Position numbers and translations under genes: made by a program. Under the pieces are notes generated by a model that worked only from the letters and a program-made list of their open reading frames with translations, made no database searches and was not told the origin of the DNA. Positions 34,794 through 43,450 of a stretch of DNA of 64,000 nucleotides are shown one piece after another. Location: contig NZ_SJPQ01000001.1 in NCBI RefSeq assembly GCF_007859945.1, positions 1,550,001-1,614,000 on the forward strand, written 5' to 3'. The stretch is from Pseudobythopirellula maris (lineage in GTDB: Bacteria; Planctomycetota; Planctomycetia; Pirellulales; Lacipirellulaceae). How positions within the stretch are numbered: position 1 is the stretch's first letter; each line of letters begins with the position of its first letter.

Positions 34794-36191
34794 ATGAGTC
34801 AACTGGACTCTCACCTCGAAGAAAACGCCTCGCGACACGAAGAGCGGCTCATGGAGCTGCTCCGCATCGCGAGCGTCAGCGCCGATTCGGCCCACGCGGG
34901 CGACGTGCAGCGGGCGGCCGATTGGGTCGCCGCCCTCTTGTCTGAGGGGACCCAGCTCCAGGTCGAGACGATCCCCACGGCCGGTCACCCGCTGGTTTAC
35001 GCCGAGTCGCCCGCCGTTGAGGGCAAGCCGGTTGTGCTGATTTACGGCCATTACGACGTGCAGCCGCCCGACCCCTTGGACGAGTGGCTCACGCCGCCGT
35101 TCGAGCCCACCGTGCGCAACGGCGCCGTCTACGCCCGCGGCGCCACCGACGACAAAGGGCAGATGCTCACCCACCTGCTGAGCACCCTGGCGGTGCTCGA
35201 GGTCGAGGGCGAGCTGCCGCTGCAGCTGAAGATCTTGATCGAGGGCGAGGAAGAGGTCGGCAGCGAGAACCTCGAGAAGTATGTCGCCGAGAACCAAGAC
35301 AAGCTCGCCTGCGATTGTGTGGTGATCAGCGACAGCTCGCAGTTCGCCCCCGGCGTGCCGGCGGTGACTTACGGATTGCGCGGCATCGCCTACTACGAGG
35401 TCCGTCTGCAGGGCCCGAAGCAAGACCTGCACAGCGGCACGTTCGGCGGCGGGGTGACGAACCCGGCCAACACGCTCGCCAAGCTGCTGGCCGCTTTGGT
35501 CGACGGCGAGGGCCGCATTCAGGTCCCCGGCTTTTACGACGACGTTGCCGAGCTGACCGAGCGTGAGCGGGAGGAGTTTGCCGGCCTGCCGTTCGACGAG
35601 GCGAAGTTTAAGAAGCAGCTCGGCGTCGATGGGCTCACGGGCGAGGCGGGCTATTCGACGCTCGAGCGGCGTTGGGCGCGGCCGACCTGCGACATCAACG
35701 GCCTGTGGAGCGGCTACCAGGGCGAGGGCGCCAAGACGGTGTTGCCGGCCAAAGCGGGCGCCAAATTCAGCTTCCGCCTGGTGCCGGACCAAGACCCCGC
35801 GAAAGTGACCGCGGGCCTCCGCCAGCTGTTCGAGCCGCTGCTGCCGCCCGGAATCGAAATGGAATTGATCGATTTCCACGGGGCTCCGGGCGTGGTCTTC
35901 CCGCTCGAGAGCCCCGCGATGGAGGCGGCCGCCACGGCGATCGAGCACGGTTTCGGCAGCCGGCCGGTCTTTATCCGTGAGGGGGGCTCGATCCCGATCG
36001 TGAATCGGTTCGCCAAGGAACTGAATTGCGAGGTGCTCTTGCTAGGATGGGGCCTGGACGACGACAACACCCACAGCCCGAACGAGAAGTTCAACCTCGG
36101 CGATTTCCACCGCGGCATCCGCTCCAGCGCGGCCCTGTGGCAACAACTCTCTGAATGCGGGATCCGGAGTGCGGAATGCGGAGCGACCTGA
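34794..36191 (+). CDS. M20 family metallo-dipeptidase
   Basis: A 465-residue zinc peptidase of the M20A/CNDP-like type. Metal and catalytic motifs are YGHYDVQPPD (H86, D88), RGATDDKGQ (D119) and IEGEEEVGSENL (Glu pair near 152-153). A dimerisation lid domain lies at about 200-330. Substrates are likely dipeptides. There is no signal peptide, so it is cytoplasmic. The last ~13 residues (ECGIRSAECGAT) are encoded by a palindromic repeat and are unlikely to be ancestral. Confidence 0.9.
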   Translation: MSQLDSHLEENASRHEERLMELLRIASVSADSAHAGDVQRAADWVAALLSEGTQLQVETIPTAGHPLVYAESPAVEGKPVVLIYGHYDVQPPDPLDEWLTPPFEPTVRNGAVYARGATDDKGQMLTHLLSTLAVLEVEGELPLQLKILIEGEEEVGSENLEKYVAENQDKLACDCVVISDSSQFAPGVPAVTYGLRGIAYYEVRLQGPKQDLHSGTFGGGVTNPANTLAKLLAALVDGEGRIQVPGFYDDVAELTEREREEFAGLPFDEAKFKKQLGVDGLTGEAGYSTLERRWARPTCDINGLWSGYQGEGAKTVLPAKAGAKFSFRLVPDQDPAKVTAGLRQLFEPLLPPGIEMELIDFHGAPGVVFPLESPAMEAAATAIEHGFGSRPVFIREGGSIPIVNRFAKELNCEVLLLGWGLDDDNTHSPNEKFNLGDFHRGIRSSAALWQQLSECGIRSAECGAT

Positions 36192-36243
36192 GTCGCTCCA
36201 CTTCCCAGCTCTGACCCCGCAATCCGCACTCCGCAATCCGCAT
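36155..36243. repeat. Nested palindrome at the M20 gene 3' end
   Basis: ATGCGGGATCCGGAGTGCGG-type text (36155-36182) is complementary in an imperfect way to 36215-36243. Inside, GAGCGAC (36181-36187) pairs perfectly with GTCGCTC (36192-36198). The M20 stop (36189-36191) lies in the inner loop. The element ends 7 bases before the serS start. Confidence 0.65.
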
Positions 36244-36250
36244 CCATAAC

Positions 36251-37558
36251 ATGCTAGACAAGCGATTCGTACTCGAGAACGCCGAACTGGTTCAGTCCAA
36301 CTGCGAGCGTCGCGGGGTGAAGGTCGACGTGCCCCGCTTCGTGGAGCTCGAGACCAAGCGGCGCGGCTTGCAACAGGAGATCGAAGACCTCTCGCGTCAA
36401 GCGAACGAGGTGAGCAAGTCGATCGGCAAAGCCAAGGACGAGGCCGAGCGTGAGCAGCGCAAGGAAGAGGGCCGCAGCCTGCGCGACGAGAAGGACGCCA
36501 AGGCGTCGGAGATCGAGCGCATCTCCGCCGAGGCCGACGCGCTGCACCGCCGCATGCCGAACCTCACCCACCCCGAGTCACCCGTTGGCGGCGAAGACTC
36601 CAGCCGCGAGTTGCGCAAGGGCGAGATCGAGGTCCGGCGGATGGGCTTCCCGGTCTCCGACCACGTGGAGCTGGCCGAGCAGCACGACCTGATCGACTTC
36701 GAGGCGGGAGCGCGGATCGCGGGCAACGGGTTCTACTTCCTAAAGAACGAAGCGGCGATGCTGGAGCTCGCGCTGCAGCAGTACGCCATGCAGACGCTCA
36801 TCCGCGAGGGCTTCACCCCGATGACCACGCCCGACCTCGCCCGCGGCGAGATCCTGCAGGGCGTCGGCTTCATCCCGCGCGGTCCGGAGACCCAGATCTA
36901 CAGCGTCGAGAACTTCGACCTGAACCTCGTGGCGACGGCCGAGATCACGCTCGGCGGCATGATGGCCGGCCAGGTCATCGACGAGGAAGACCTGCCGATC
37001 AAGCTCTGCGGCGTGAGCCACTGCTTCCGCACCGAGGCGGGCTCGGCCGGCCGGGCGTCGCGCGGCCTCTACCGGGTGCACCAGTTCACCAAGGTCGAGA
37101 TGTTCGCCTTCACCACGCCCGACCAGAGCGAGGACACGCTCAACATGTTCCTCGACCTGGAGTGCGAGATCTTCAACGGGCTCGGGCTCCCGTTCCGGGT
37201 GCTCGACATCGCCACGGGCGACCTGGGCGGTCCGGCCTATCGCAAGTTCGACCTCGAGGCGTGGATGCCCGGTCGCGGCGAGCACGGCGAGTACGGCGAG
37301 GTGACGAGCACCAGCAACTGCACCGACTACCAGGCGCGGCGGCTCGACATCCGCTACAAGACCAAGGGCGAGAAGGGGACGAACTTCGTCCACACCCTCA
37401 ACGGCACGGCGGTGGCCATCAGCCGGGCGCTGATCGCGATCCTCGAGAACTGCCAGCAAGCCGACGGATCGATCCTCGTTCCCGAGGCGCTCAGGCCGTG
37501 GATCGGCAAAGAGCGGATCGGCGTTCCCGAAGAGGCCGACGAACCGGTCGAGGCCTGA
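36251..37558 (+). CDS. serS: Seryl-tRNA synthetase
   Basis: A 435-residue class II synthetase. An N-terminal coiled-coil arm (about 30-105, rich in Glu/Arg/Lys) binds tRNA-Ser. Motif 2 is FRTEAGSAGRASRGLYR; motif 3 is near the C-terminus (GTAVAISRALIAILEN). The middle TSTSNCTDYQARR is typical of SerRS. The ATG at 36251 gives MLDKRFVLENAE. It starts 60 bases after the M20 stop and could be co-transcribed through the palindrome. Confidence 0.96.
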   Translation: MLDKRFVLENAELVQSNCERRGVKVDVPRFVELETKRRGLQQEIEDLSRQANEVSKSIGKAKDEAEREQRKEEGRSLRDEKDAKASEIERISAEADALHRRMPNLTHPESPVGGEDSSRELRKGEIEVRRMGFPVSDHVELAEQHDLIDFEAGARIAGNGFYFLKNEAAMLELALQQYAMQTLIREGFTPMTTPDLARGEILQGVGFIPRGPETQIYSVENFDLNLVATAEITLGGMMAGQVIDEEDLPIKLCGVSHCFRTEAGSAGRASRGLYRVHQFTKVEMFAFTTPDQSEDTLNMFLDLECEIFNGLGLPFRVLDIATGDLGGPAYRKFDLEAWMPGRGEHGEYGEVTSTSNCTDYQARRLDIRYKTKGEKGTNFVHTLNGTAVAISRALIAILENCQQADGSILVPEALRPWIGKERIGVPEEADEPVEA

Positions 37559-37572
37559 ACGCGCTCCGCCGG

Positions 37573-37920
37573 TTAGGCCGAAGACGCCGACACGTTCCAG
37601 GCGGCGGCCGCATGGAGCAACTTCTCTTGCAGCACGGTGACCGCCGCTTCCACGGCCACAGCCGCTTGCGATTCGTCGCTATCGGTGACGGAATCGCACA
37701 GCCGCTCGACTTGTGCGGCGGGGGCCGTGAGCCCCGTGAAGCCGTAGCTCCCGCCCGCCCCTTTGATCTGGTGTGACAGGCGCTTGATCTCGGGGTAGTC
37801 CTGGTGGACCAGCAGCCGTTCGAGCTGCAGCGACTTGCTCTCGAAGGTCATGACGAAGCCGTCGACCAACTCACGCATGCCGGGGTCGGCCAAGATCGGG
37901 ATTTCCGCGGGAAGGCTCAT
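37573..37920 (-). CDS. Hpt domain phosphotransfer protein
   Basis: A 115-residue helical protein. The phosphorylatable His50 is in RLSHQIKGAGGSYGF, the exact Hpt signature. No kinase or receiver domain is attached. It is divergent from a stand-alone response regulator 380 bases away, so both may serve the same phosphorelay with a histidine kinase located elsewhere. Confidence 0.9.
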   Translation of the reverse strand: MSLPAEIPILADPGMRELVDGFVMTFESKSLQLERLLVHQDYPEIKRLSHQIKGAGGSYGFTGLTAPAAQVERLCDSVTDSDESQAAVAVEAAVTVLQEKLLHAAAAWNVSASSA

Positions 37921-38300
37921 GGCTATAAGGTCGGGTCCGGGCTGGCGGATGAAGCGGGGGCGTTCATCTCATACGCGTTCTGACGCGCAGTTGGAATGAA
38001 GTATTCAACAGGCCTCGGGAGAGACATCTCGGAAAGCCTCTGGGGCGGTCGAGTTTGCGGCCGTACGAAAGTGGAATGCCATCCCCATGCGAGGTGTGCG
38101 GGTCGAAACGATCGTAGGGCTGGTGTCCATCCTGCCAGGGGGCTTCTCACCTGTTTCGGCTGTCTGCAATTCGGCAATCCCCTTTGACGTGGCGCTCTTT
38201 GGAACCAAGGTTTTCATGCTGATTCCGCTACTAACCGCTGGACATCGCGTCGCCCCATTCGGACGCGATACCACCACGCCGCCCACCGGATAACCTCGAG
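37921..38300. other. Divergent intergenic region Hpt/response regulator
   Basis: 380 bases without a supported gene. Short open frames do not resemble proteins. It must hold both promoters. Confidence 0.35.
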
Positions 38301-38777
38301 ATGCTGCCGACAAACGGGAACGCGATCCTCCACGTTGACGACTCGCCTGACATGACGGCCCTCGTGGCCAAGTATCTTGGCGACGCGGGTTATCGTGTCG
38401 AGTCGCTCAACAACCCGCTCGATGCGATCGCCACGATCGAGCGCGGCCAGTTCCGCATCGTTCTGCTGGACATCGACATGCCGCAGAAATCGGGCATGCA
38501 TCTCCTGTCGGAGATCAAGAGCCTCGACGCGGGGATCCAGGTGATCATGCTCACCAGCCTGGTGAGTGTGACAACGGTCCTCGAGTCGATGCAGGAGGGC
38601 GCCGAGGCGTGCTTCTTCAAGCCGCTCAGCGACCCCGAGCCGCTCTTAGAAGCGGTCGCCGATTCGAAGCGACGCTGCGATCGCTGGTGGCACGCGATGC
38701 GCGACCTGACACAGCGCCGCCGCGAAGAGTGCAGTGGAGCCGCGGGCGAAGAGATCGAAGCAATCGAGATCTCCTGA
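38301..38777 (+). CDS. Stand-alone response regulator receiver protein
   Basis: A 158-residue single receiver domain. Key residues are Asp13/Asp14 (HVDDS), the phospho-acceptor Asp57 (LLDIDMP), Thr85 (MLTS) and Lys107 (FFKPLS). The C-terminal 40 residues are helical (RRCDRWWHAMRDL) without an output domain. It would relay phosphate or bind a partner. Its position opposite the Hpt gene suggests a functional link. Confidence 0.9.
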   Translation: MLPTNGNAILHVDDSPDMTALVAKYLGDAGYRVESLNNPLDAIATIERGQFRIVLLDIDMPQKSGMHLLSEIKSLDAGIQVIMLTSLVSVTTVLESMQEGAEACFFKPLSDPEPLLEAVADSKRRCDRWWHAMRDLTQRRREECSGAAGEEIEAIEIS

Positions 38778-39132
38778 GGTTTGTCGCGTTCTCGCCGGCG
38801 GGCGAGTTCTTCTTCGGGTCGCCGTCTCCGGCGACCGCTGCGCGGGCCACAGCGCTGCGGCTGAGAACGGACGTGCGCTACGGTCCCCCTGAGGGCGCAA
38901 CCGTAACGACCGGCGCCACCGGCCCGGGCGACCGAAACGAACGGGGAAACTGGGTTGTCTCGTGAAAGTGGGAAGCAAGGGTCGTCGATACAGAGTGTGG
39001 AAGAGAAATCGACCCTTCCGCTGCATGCGGTTCCGATGCCGGCCCCTTCACCAACCGGGGCGACGTCTTAACCGCTGGTGGATGCCCCTGTGTTTCCCCC
39101 CCTCCCGTTTCGTTTTCGTTAGGAGTCCCGTG
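38778..39132. other. Intergenic region with a small hairpin
   Basis: GGTCGCCG (38817-38824) pairs perfectly with CGGCGACC (38829-38836), without a T run. Otherwise only the leader of the cysteine-rich gene is present, with AGGAG at 39121-39125. Confidence 0.35.
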
Positions 39133-39696
39133 ATGAACCTTCGTTTCGCTTTGTCGGCGTTCTGTCTGGGCGCTGTTGCGCTGGGCGCGGCCGACGCCAA
39201 CGCCTTCGGCTTTGGCATGTTCAAGGGTGGTTGCTGCGAGCCGAGCTGCTGCGTCGCTGAGCCCTCGTGTGGTTGCGCCGAGCCGTCGTGCTGCGCTCCC
39301 GAGCCGAGCTGCTGCGTCGCTGAGCCCTCGTGCGGCTGTGAGGCCGATTGCTGCGACCCCTGCTGCGCTCCCCGTCGTTGCGGCCTGCTGAGCGGCCTCA
39401 AGGGGCTGTTCCATCGCAACCGTTGCTGCGAGCCCGCTTGCTGCGAGCCGAGCTGCTGCGCCCCCGAGCCGTCTTGCTGCGCTCCGGAGCCAAGCTGCTG
39501 CGTCGCCGAGCCTTCGTGCGGTTGCGAGACCGACTGCTGCGACCCGTGCTGCGCCCCGCGTCGTTGCGGTCTGCTGAGCGGCCTCAAGGGGCTGTTCCAC
39601 CGGAACCGCTGCTGCGAGCCCAGCTGCTGCGTCGCCGAGCCGTCGTGCGGCTGCGAGCCGAGCTGTGCCGCCCCCGCTTGCGGTTGCGGCTGCTGA
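39133..39696 (+). CDS. Cysteine-rich tandem-repeat secreted protein
   Basis: A 187-residue exported protein. A signal peptide (about 1-23, ANA-FGF) precedes a mature chain with about 44 cysteines, nearly all in CC or CxC arrangement. The units are [13 protein letters not shown] and APEPSCC. A larger repeat appears twice: [12 protein letters not shown] followed by [18 protein letters not shown], about 65 residues apart. This density suggests an extracellular disulfide-linked structural or metal-binding protein. No family is recognised. ATG at 39133 follows AGGAG; strong terminator after. Confidence 0.8.
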   Translation: MNLRFALSAFCLGAVALGAADANAFGFGMFKGGCCEPSCCVAEPSCGCAEPSCCAPEPSCCVAEPSCGCEADCCDPCCAPRRCGLLSGLKGLFHRNRCCEPACCEPSCCAPEPSCCAPEPSCCVAEPSCGCETDCCDPCCAPRRCGLLSGLKGLFHRNRCCEPSCCVAEPSCGCEPSCAAPACGCGC

Positions 39697-39744
39697 GTTG
39701 AAAACCAAACGGCCGACGCCCTCAAGCACGGCCGTTGAAGACGC

Positions 39745-39785
39745 AAGCCGTCGCCCCTTGCTGAAGGGGCGGCGGCTTTTTTTTT
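39745..39785 (+). terminator. Intrinsic terminator after the Cys-rich gene
   Basis: AAGCCGTCGCCCCTT (39745-39759) pairs with AAGGGGCGGCGGCTT (39764-39778, one mismatch), followed by a long T run to 39785. Confidence 0.9.
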
Positions 39786-39795
39786 GCGCGCCGCT

Positions 39796-40587
39796 CTAGG
39801 TGACCGAAGCCTTGCTCGACGGGGCTCCGCTCGACGGGGCGCCGCTAGGCTGAGCTTCGTTAGACGGCGCTTCGTTGGAAGAAGAATCTTGGCTTTCTTG
39901 CGTGCCCTCGGAGTGAGCGGCGACCACGCCGGGCTGGGCCTCGGCGGCCGCGTCGCTTGTTTCGGACTCCTCGTCCTCGTCGGCGTACTTCTCGAGGGTC
40001 GCGTCCATGCGTCGCTGGTGAGCTCGGTACAAGAAGAAGCCGCCCACCAGCAGGACCAGCAGAACAACCAGCGTGGCGGCCCGCTCGGCGTCGCCCACCA
40101 GCTCGGCGATCCGTTCGCCGTAGTAGTATGACAAACCGAAAACGGCGCTCACCACGATCGAGGCCGCCACCAAGTCCCAGAGCAGGAACCGCAGGTAGGG
40201 CACCTTGGCGGCCCCGGCGGCGTAGTAGACCGGGCCGCGCACGCCGATCAGGAACCGAGTGAGCACGACCACCTTAAAACCGTGCCGCTGCACGACGTGC
40301 TCGAGCTTCTCTTCCTTCTCGGCGTTGATAAACCGCGAAACGCTCGGGTGCTTAGTCAGCCACTCGTGTCCAAAGTGGCGCCCCAAGCCGTACATCACCG
40401 AGTCGCCCAGCAAGGCGCCCAGCAGGCACGAGCCGAACGCCAGGGTCGGGTTCAGCGTGCCGTTCGAGCTGAGCACACCGGCGAGCACGAGCGGCGCCTC
40501 TTCCGGCACGGGGATGCCGCACCCACAGAGCGCGAGGAACGCGACAATGCCGAGGTAACCGAGGTGACCAAACAGGGAGTCGAGCAC
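39796..40587 (-). CDS. DedA family membrane protein
   Basis: A 263-residue protein with DedA/SNARE-associated signatures: CGIPVPEEAPLVLAGVL, LGDSVMYGLGRHFG, and TRFLIGVRGPVYYAAG (the family F-R-P-x4-G). DedA proteins act as lipid-carrier scramblases (undecaprenyl phosphate). The start is GTG at 40585-40587. The last 60 residues (from about 200) are acidic, then Ser/Pro/Ala repeats (SNEAPSNEAQPSGAPSSGAP), and are probably a disordered cytoplasmic tail. Confidence 0.9.
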   Translation of the reverse strand: MLDSLFGHLGYLGIVAFLALCGCGIPVPEEAPLVLAGVLSSNGTLNPTLAFGSCLLGALLGDSVMYGLGRHFGHEWLTKHPSVSRFINAEKEEKLEHVVQRHGFKVVVLTRFLIGVRGPVYYAAGAAKVPYLRFLLWDLVAASIVVSAVFGLSYYYGERIAELVGDAERAATLVVLLVLLVGGFFLYRAHQRRMDATLEKYADEDEESETSDAAAEAQPGVVAAHSEGTQESQDSSSNEAPSNEAQPSGAPSSGAPSSKASVT

Positions 40588-40805
40588 AGCTGGCGGCGCC
40601 CTGTTTCCTAGGGGGCCGGTTCCGATCGAGGCGGGGGGGCGTGGCTGCGGGGCTCCGCCAGCCCCAAAGACGCCAATGCAGAAGTATACCTAGGGGCCAC
40701 GGTTTCACCTACCGGGCGCCACATCCCGACGCCCGCACGTCCGAACCAGGTTGAGAACTGAACAAGGATTCATGCGTATAACAGCACGCAGGGAATGGTC
40801 GCTGC

Positions 40806-41927
40806 TCAATCTGGCTTTTCGGGGCGCCAGCGGTCTTCAGGCAGGTTGAACACGCTGAGTGCCGCCCCACCCGCCGTGTCGCTTGGCTCCACTAGCAGGG
40901 CGCCGTATTGCGGGTTCGCGTCGCAGAAAGAGGCTGTCGCCTCGGCGCCCATCACGTAGAAAGCGGTCGACAGGGCGTCGGCCTCAGCCGCCGTGGGCGC
41001 CAGCGCCGAGGCGCTCAGCAGCCCCTCGGCCGGCCATCCGGTGCGGGGGTCGATCAAGTGGCCGAAACGCCGCCCCTCGTGCTCGAAAAACTGTGTCGCC
41101 GAACCACTCGTGCTAAACGCCTCGCCAGCCAGCCCAACCTGCGCGAGCCGCTCGCCGGGACGCAGCGGGTTCGGCAAGGCGACCCACCAGCCGTGGGCCT
41201 GCGGGGCGTCTTTAGAAGGGTTGTGAGCGAGCAGCGTGCTGCGGCCGCCATGCATCAAGAAGTCGTCGACGCCGCGCTCGGCGAGGCCTTCCCCCACCCG
41301 GTCGAGCGCCCAGCCCTTGCCGATGCTGTTGAAGTTGATCTCCACGCCTTCGGCGCCGAAGTGAACGGTTCGTGCCTTGGGGTCGAGCGCAACCTGGTCC
41401 CACCCGACCGTCGCGAGCGCCTGGGCGATCTCGCCCCCGTCGGGCAGGCGTCCCTCGCGGCGGTGGAAACCCCACACTCGGGAGAGCGGCCCGCTCGTGG
41501 GGTCGAACGCCCCGCCGGTGATCTGGTAAAGCCGATCGCAGAGCTCCAACAGGCGGAACAGATCGTCGTCCACGACAACCGGCGCGGCGGCCGCCGCGCG
41601 GTTCATCTCGACCGTCGCCCCGTGGTCGCGGTAGACGGTCAGCCTGTCTTCGACTTGGTCGACAAGGTCGAGCGCTGCGATCGCGGGGCGGTCGAGGTCG
41701 CGCGAGCGGTCGTCGCGCACCCGCAGCTCGAAGTCACACGCCATCGCTCGCCGGTGGTAGATGCGCACCAACCCGGTCGGCGCGTCGGAGGGCGACGCCG
41801 CGGCCAGCGGCCGGGGGGACTCGGCGGGCAGAACGGCGTCGAGCGTGTTCTCCACAACGTCCGCGATCGCGCCGGCCGCCGCCTTGCCGCGCAGAAAATC
41901 ACGTCGTGAGTGTACGCTCTTGGACAT
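40806..41927 (-). CDS. apbE: FAD:protein FMN transferase ApbE-like
   Basis: A 373-residue ApbE homologue that attaches FMN to Ser/Thr of target flavoproteins. A twin-arginine-type start (SRRDFLRGKAA) is followed by the ApbE fold: AMACDFELRV, TGGAFDPTSGPL, INFNSIGKGWALDRV, DFLMHGGRSTLLA, and GHLIDPRTGWPA. I chose the ATG at 41925-41927 because GGAG lies 7 bases upstream. Export through Tat would place it at the periplasmic face. No Nqr/Rnf target is seen here. Confidence 0.88.
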   Translation of the reverse strand: MSKSVHSRRDFLRGKAAAGAIADVVENTLDAVLPAESPRPLAAASPSDAPTGLVRIYHRRAMACDFELRVRDDRSRDLDRPAIAALDLVDQVEDRLTVYRDHGATVEMNRAAAAAPVVVDDDLFRLLELCDRLYQITGGAFDPTSGPLSRVWGFHRREGRLPDGGEIAQALATVGWDQVALDPKARTVHFGAEGVEINFNSIGKGWALDRVGEGLAERGVDDFLMHGGRSTLLAHNPSKDAPQAHGWWVALPNPLRPGERLAQVGLAGEAFSTSGSATQFFEHEGRRFGHLIDPRTGWPAEGLLSASALAPTAAEADALSTAFYVMGAEATASFCDANPQYGALLVEPSDTAGGAALSVFNLPEDRWRPEKPD

Positions 41928-41950
41928 AGGCTCCATTCTAAACGAAGTGA

Positions 41951-41978
41951 GGCGAGAGGTCGGAGGCCCGAGGTCAGA
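41951..41978. repeat. Short copy of GAGGTCGGAG tandem text
   Basis: GAGAGGTCGGAGGCCCGAGGTCAGAAG text just upstream of apbE resembles 15955-16020. Confidence 0.4.
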
Positions 41979-42103
41979 AGAATTGATTTTCCTTAGCCGA
42001 CTACCCACGGTCGTCGGAGACCAGCCGCAGCCGTATACTGCGTGCTACCTCATTCTGAGCCTTCCTCCTGAAGCCCCTTATACTCAAAGCCAAGCCCCTC
42101 CGC

Positions 42104-43450
42104 ATGCAGCAACCGATCATCAGCGTCTCCGGACTGCGAGGCGTCGTGGGCAGCTCACTCACGCCCGACCTGGCGGCCCGCTACACGGCGGCTTTTGTGC
42201 AAGGCCTGCCCGCTGGCCGGGTGCTCATCACCCGCGACGGCCGCGCGACCGGCGCCATGCTGGCCGACGCCATCCGCTCGGCGATCGTCGCCGCCGGCCG
42301 CGACGCGCTGGAGGGGGGCGTCGCCGCCACTCCCACCGCGGGCGTGTTGGTGCGCAGCGAGGGCTGCGTCGGCGGCGTGCAGATCTCGGCCAGCCACAAT
42401 CCGGCCGAGTACAACGGCATCAAGCTCTTCGGCGGCGACGGCCGCATCTTGCCGGCGGGCGACGGCCAAGCCGTGAAAGACCGCTACTTAGCCGGCAAGA
42501 TCGAGTGGCGAGCCCACGACCGGATCGGCGTGGCCGACTGCCTGGACGACACGACCACCGCGCACCTCGAGCTGGTCGAGAAGATCGTCGACGCCGATCG
42601 CATCCGCGCCGCCAAGTTCCGCGTGCTGCTCGACGCGAACCACGGCTCTGGCGCCGTCGTCGGGGCGCCGCTCCTCGAGCGGCTCGGCTGCGACGTGACC
42701 GTGCTCGGCGCCGAGCCCGACGGCGCCTTCGCTCACTTGCCCGAACCGACCGAGACGAACCTCGCGGGCGTCTCGAAGCAGATCGCCGCGGGCGGCTTTG
42801 ACGCCGGCTTCTGCCAAGACCCCGACGCCGACCGGCTGGCGATCGTCGACTCGGCGGGCCGCTATCTCGGCGAGGAGCTCACGCTCGCTCTGTGTGTTGA
42901 CCATCAACTCCGCCAGCAGCCGGGGCCGATCGTGTCGAACTGCTCCAGCAGCCGCGTGACGCAGGACCTGGCCAAGAAGTACGGCGTGGCTTTCATCCGA
43001 TCGGCCGTTGGCGAGGCGAACGTCGTCGACGCGATGCTCGCCGGCGGCGCCGTGCTGGGGGGCGAGGGCGCCGGCGGCGTGATCCACCCCGCCGTCTGTT
43101 TGGTGCGTGACAGCTTCGTCGGCATGGCGATGGTCTTGGACGCGATGGCGTCGCGGAAGAAAACCGTCGCCGAGCTTGCCGACGAGTTGCCGCAATACGC
43201 CATCCACAAGGCCAAGGCCACGGTGGCGCCCGAGAAAGTGCCCGCCCTGCTCGACGCCTTGGAAAAGCACTTCGCCGACGCCACGGCCGACCGGATGGAC
43301 GGCCTCAGGCTCGACTGGCCCGACCGCCGCTGGCTGCTCGTGCGCGCGAGCAACACCGAGCCGATCGTGCGGCTCATCGCCGAGGCGCCCGAGGCTGCGG
43401 CCGCCGCGGCGCTCTGTGAGGCGGCCGCCGAGGTAGCCGGGCAGTGCTAG
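42104..43450 (+). CDS. glmM: Phosphoglucosamine mutase-type phosphohexomutase
   Basis: A 448-residue alpha-D-phosphohexomutase. The phospho-serine loop is QISASHNPAEYNGIK (Ser97). The metal-binding loop is CQDPDADRLAIVDSAG. The sugar loop is GGEGAGG, and the phosphate loop RASNTEPIVR is near the C-terminus. The N-terminus ISVSGLRGVVG is typical of GlmM/ManB. GlmM makes glucosamine-1-phosphate for cell-envelope sugars; exact substrate is an inference. Its last codons overlap the UbiA gene by 7 bases. Confidence 0.85.
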   Translation: MQQPIISVSGLRGVVGSSLTPDLAARYTAAFVQGLPAGRVLITRDGRATGAMLADAIRSAIVAAGRDALEGGVAATPTAGVLVRSEGCVGGVQISASHNPAEYNGIKLFGGDGRILPAGDGQAVKDRYLAGKIEWRAHDRIGVADCLDDTTTAHLELVEKIVDADRIRAAKFRVLLDANHGSGAVVGAPLLERLGCDVTVLGAEPDGAFAHLPEPTETNLAGVSKQIAAGGFDAGFCQDPDADRLAIVDSAGRYLGEELTLALCVDHQLRQQPGPIVSNCSSSRVTQDLAKKYGVAFIRSAVGEANVVDAMLAGGAVLGGEGAGGVIHPAVCLVRDSFVGMAMVLDAMASRKKTVAELADELPQYAIHKAKATVAPEKVPALLDALEKHFADATADRMDGLRLDWPDRRWLLVRASNTEPIVRLIAEAPEAAAAAALCEAAAEVAGQC

